DNA of 64,000 nt from Tremella fuciformis (lineage: Eukaryota > Basidiomycota > Tremellomycetes > Tremellales > Tremellaceae): assembly GCA_032768795.1 (NCBI GenBank), contig CP136500.1, positions 362,449-426,448 of the forward strand, read 5' to 3'. Positions 62,605 to 64,000 of this stretch are shown piece by piece (positions within the stretch are counted from its first letter, which is position 1; each line of letters starts with the position of its first letter). Below the pieces are notes generated by a model. The model saw only the letters and a program-made list of their open reading frames with translations. It did no database searches and was not told the DNA's origin. The position numbers and the translations under genes are program-made.

Positions 62605-63789
62605 GGCTGTGGTCTGCTAAAGTAAGTGAAGCCCAAGATAAGAGAAACAGTTAGTAATGATTGTGATTCCAACTGTAACTGCACACAGGGCAGTGCCAAT
62701 GAAGACTTTTGAGTCAACCTGGTCAGTCTGATGAAGGGCCTCATAGAGAAGCCCAACCCAGCCATCCTTGTCCAGCAATCTGAACCAGCATAACCCCTTA
62801 CTGTAGGTCATGCCAGAGCAGATCACCAGCCTCTGTCTGACCTCAGAGCATTACACTCTGAGGCCTGTTTCCCATACAGGTGTGTGTTTTGTTACTGATG
62901 TCATTGTCTATTGCCCAGAACCCACTCCTACTGGCTGCACAAGAGACAAAGGCTGTTGAAGCCAATGTTCTTTCAGACCCAGCAAAGAGCTGTCCTTGTG
63001 AAGTGGCAGACAAGGTGCATGACCAGCGCAGAGCATGAGCCAGCCTCAGCAGGAGACATCTCAACAGAGCTACATTTCCCTCAAACCCATGCACAGAGGC
63101 CAACATGAGAGTGGCCTTGTGATAGGTGCTGGTGCAGAGGCCAATGGTCACAGACATATCTGGAGAGGCATGCAGGATCCAGGCTTGGAAGGGTGTAGGT
63201 GATGAGAGCTCCCCAAAACACTGCCTGGAGTGTATGGTAGACAGAGGAGGGATGGGGAAGAGAGGAGGAGGGGGGGAAGGGGAGGGGGGGGGGAAGGAGA
63301 GACTCACTGTGCAGAGAAAGAGACAGATGTGCTGGTGTACGAGGTTGAGTGTGTTGAGTAGGTGTGTCTGTGTGGTCAGCAGCTGCAGCAAGAGAAGAGT
63401 GGACTCCTACCAAGGATGGTGAGTGAGTGAGTGAGATGGATGGAGAAGGAGGAGAAGGAGAGGGGGGGGTATTTATGCTATGAGCCGAGGTGGAGGCGAG
63501 GCCTGGCTGATTGGTCAGCTGCCGCTTGCTCTGGCCAATGAGAGAAATGCCTCGAGTGAGGGATTTAGCCTGGCCAATGAGATAAATGCCTCAAGCTATG
63601 GTGGCGTGTGACTTGCTTTGTCACCAATGGGCCGGCCCTGAGCAACCCGCATGGCACGGTGGGATCTCAGGGAGGAGATGAGTCATCTGCACAGCCTAGG
63701 CCTTTCCCAGAAGCAACTGGCCAATGAGGTAAATGCCTCAAGCCATGGCCAGCATGTGACTTGCTTGATCAGCAATGGCCGGACCCCTA
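62605..63789. other. Telomere-adjacent non-coding stretch
   Basis: No convincing gene. It contains a purine run with G8-type homopolymers (about 63240-63300), GTGAGTGAGTGAGTGAG near 63419-63436, and three copies of TGGCCAATGAG-(A/G)-(T/G)AAATGCCTC (about 63532-63740). The CCAAT-bearing copies could be promoter elements for the minus-strand unit, which is speculative. Confidence 0.5.
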
Positions 63790-64000
63790 GGGTTAGGGGG
63801 GTTAGGGGGTTAGGGGTTAGGGGGTTAGGGGGTTAGGGGGTTAGGGGGTTAGGGGGTTAGGGGTTAGGGGGTTAGGGGGTTAGGGGGTTAGGGGGTTAGG
63901 GGGTTAGGGGGTTAGGGGGTTAGGGGGGTTAGGGGGTTAGGGGGTTAGGGGGTTAGGGGGTTAGGGGGTTAGGGGGTTAGGGGGTTAGGGGGTTAGGGGG
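63790..64000 (+). repeat. Telomere, TTAGGGGG repeats
   Basis: About 26 tandem repeats, mostly TTAGGGGG with occasional TTAGGGG and TTAGGGGGG, running to the window end with the G-rich strand 5' to 3' towards the edge. This is the correct orientation for a right chromosome end. Confidence 0.97.

Noticed and set aside
62843..63391. 182-codon minus-strand frame
   Set aside because: Low-complexity Pro/Ser content from the G-rich plus-strand run. No domain and no splice signals supporting a gene.

Overview
This window is the end of a fungal chromosome, most likely from a basidiomycete. The right edge is about 210 bp of telomere repeat, mostly the 8-mer TTAGGGGG, reading outward. That variant is known from Cryptococcus and relatives; the species assignment is inference. 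Other fungal signs are short introns (36-75 nt) with CTRAY-type branch points, chromodomain-bearing Ty3/gypsy elements, a JmjC gene and a RecQ-like helicase gene next to the telomere. There are no prokaryotic signatures.

Layout. (1) 1-19.4 kb is a transposon graveyard. An array of repeats carrying a perfect 22-bp palindrome is invaded by solo LTRs, then by a Ty1/copia element, which is itself split by a nearly pristine 8.9-kb gypsy element (GypA, 5323-14227, TSD CAACT). A 2519-bp piece of the array (1241-3759) is repeated at 16801-19319, with both ends exactly at LTR edges. (2) 19.4-30.9 kb is the only low-copy gene island: a 442-codon ORF, a small coiled-coil gene on the minus strand, a JmjC-domain gene (25130-27800, 8 exons, 730 aa) and a multi-exon gene of unknown function (27990-30833). 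(3) 31-51 kb is a second transposon nest: a GypE LTR is split by a solo LTR (LTR-S), which is split by an 8.5-kb gypsy element (GypB, 32720-41259, TSD TGGGT). Then come a second copia copy and a truncated third gypsy family (GypC). (4) 51-64 kb is subtelomere: minisatellites, a telomere-linked helicase gene (53494-57867), short interstitial telomere tracts at three module junctions, a ~168-bp satellite, a tRNA-like insertion, a minus-strand ORF group with an OTU-like motif, and the telomere.

The most interesting pattern spans three gypsy families. GypA, GypB and GypC each carry, between the 3' end of pol and the 3' LTR and on the opposite strand, a spliced gene for a protein with a six-cysteine Zn2Cys6-like cluster. 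The three proteins share gene position, orientation and motif. In addition, GypA and GypB (and a decayed GypE) show 13-nt self-complementarity between the primer-binding site, 2 nt from the LTR, and a site about 30-34 nt downstream of a TATA-like box in the LTR. This is the signature of Tf1/sushi-type self-primed reverse transcription. All three integrases end in chromodomains with aromatic residues at the cage positions. The neighbouring host JmjC protein keeps the HxD iron motif but has Tyr at the distal His position, as in PHF2 and the heterochromatin regulator Epe1. A link between these is inference only.
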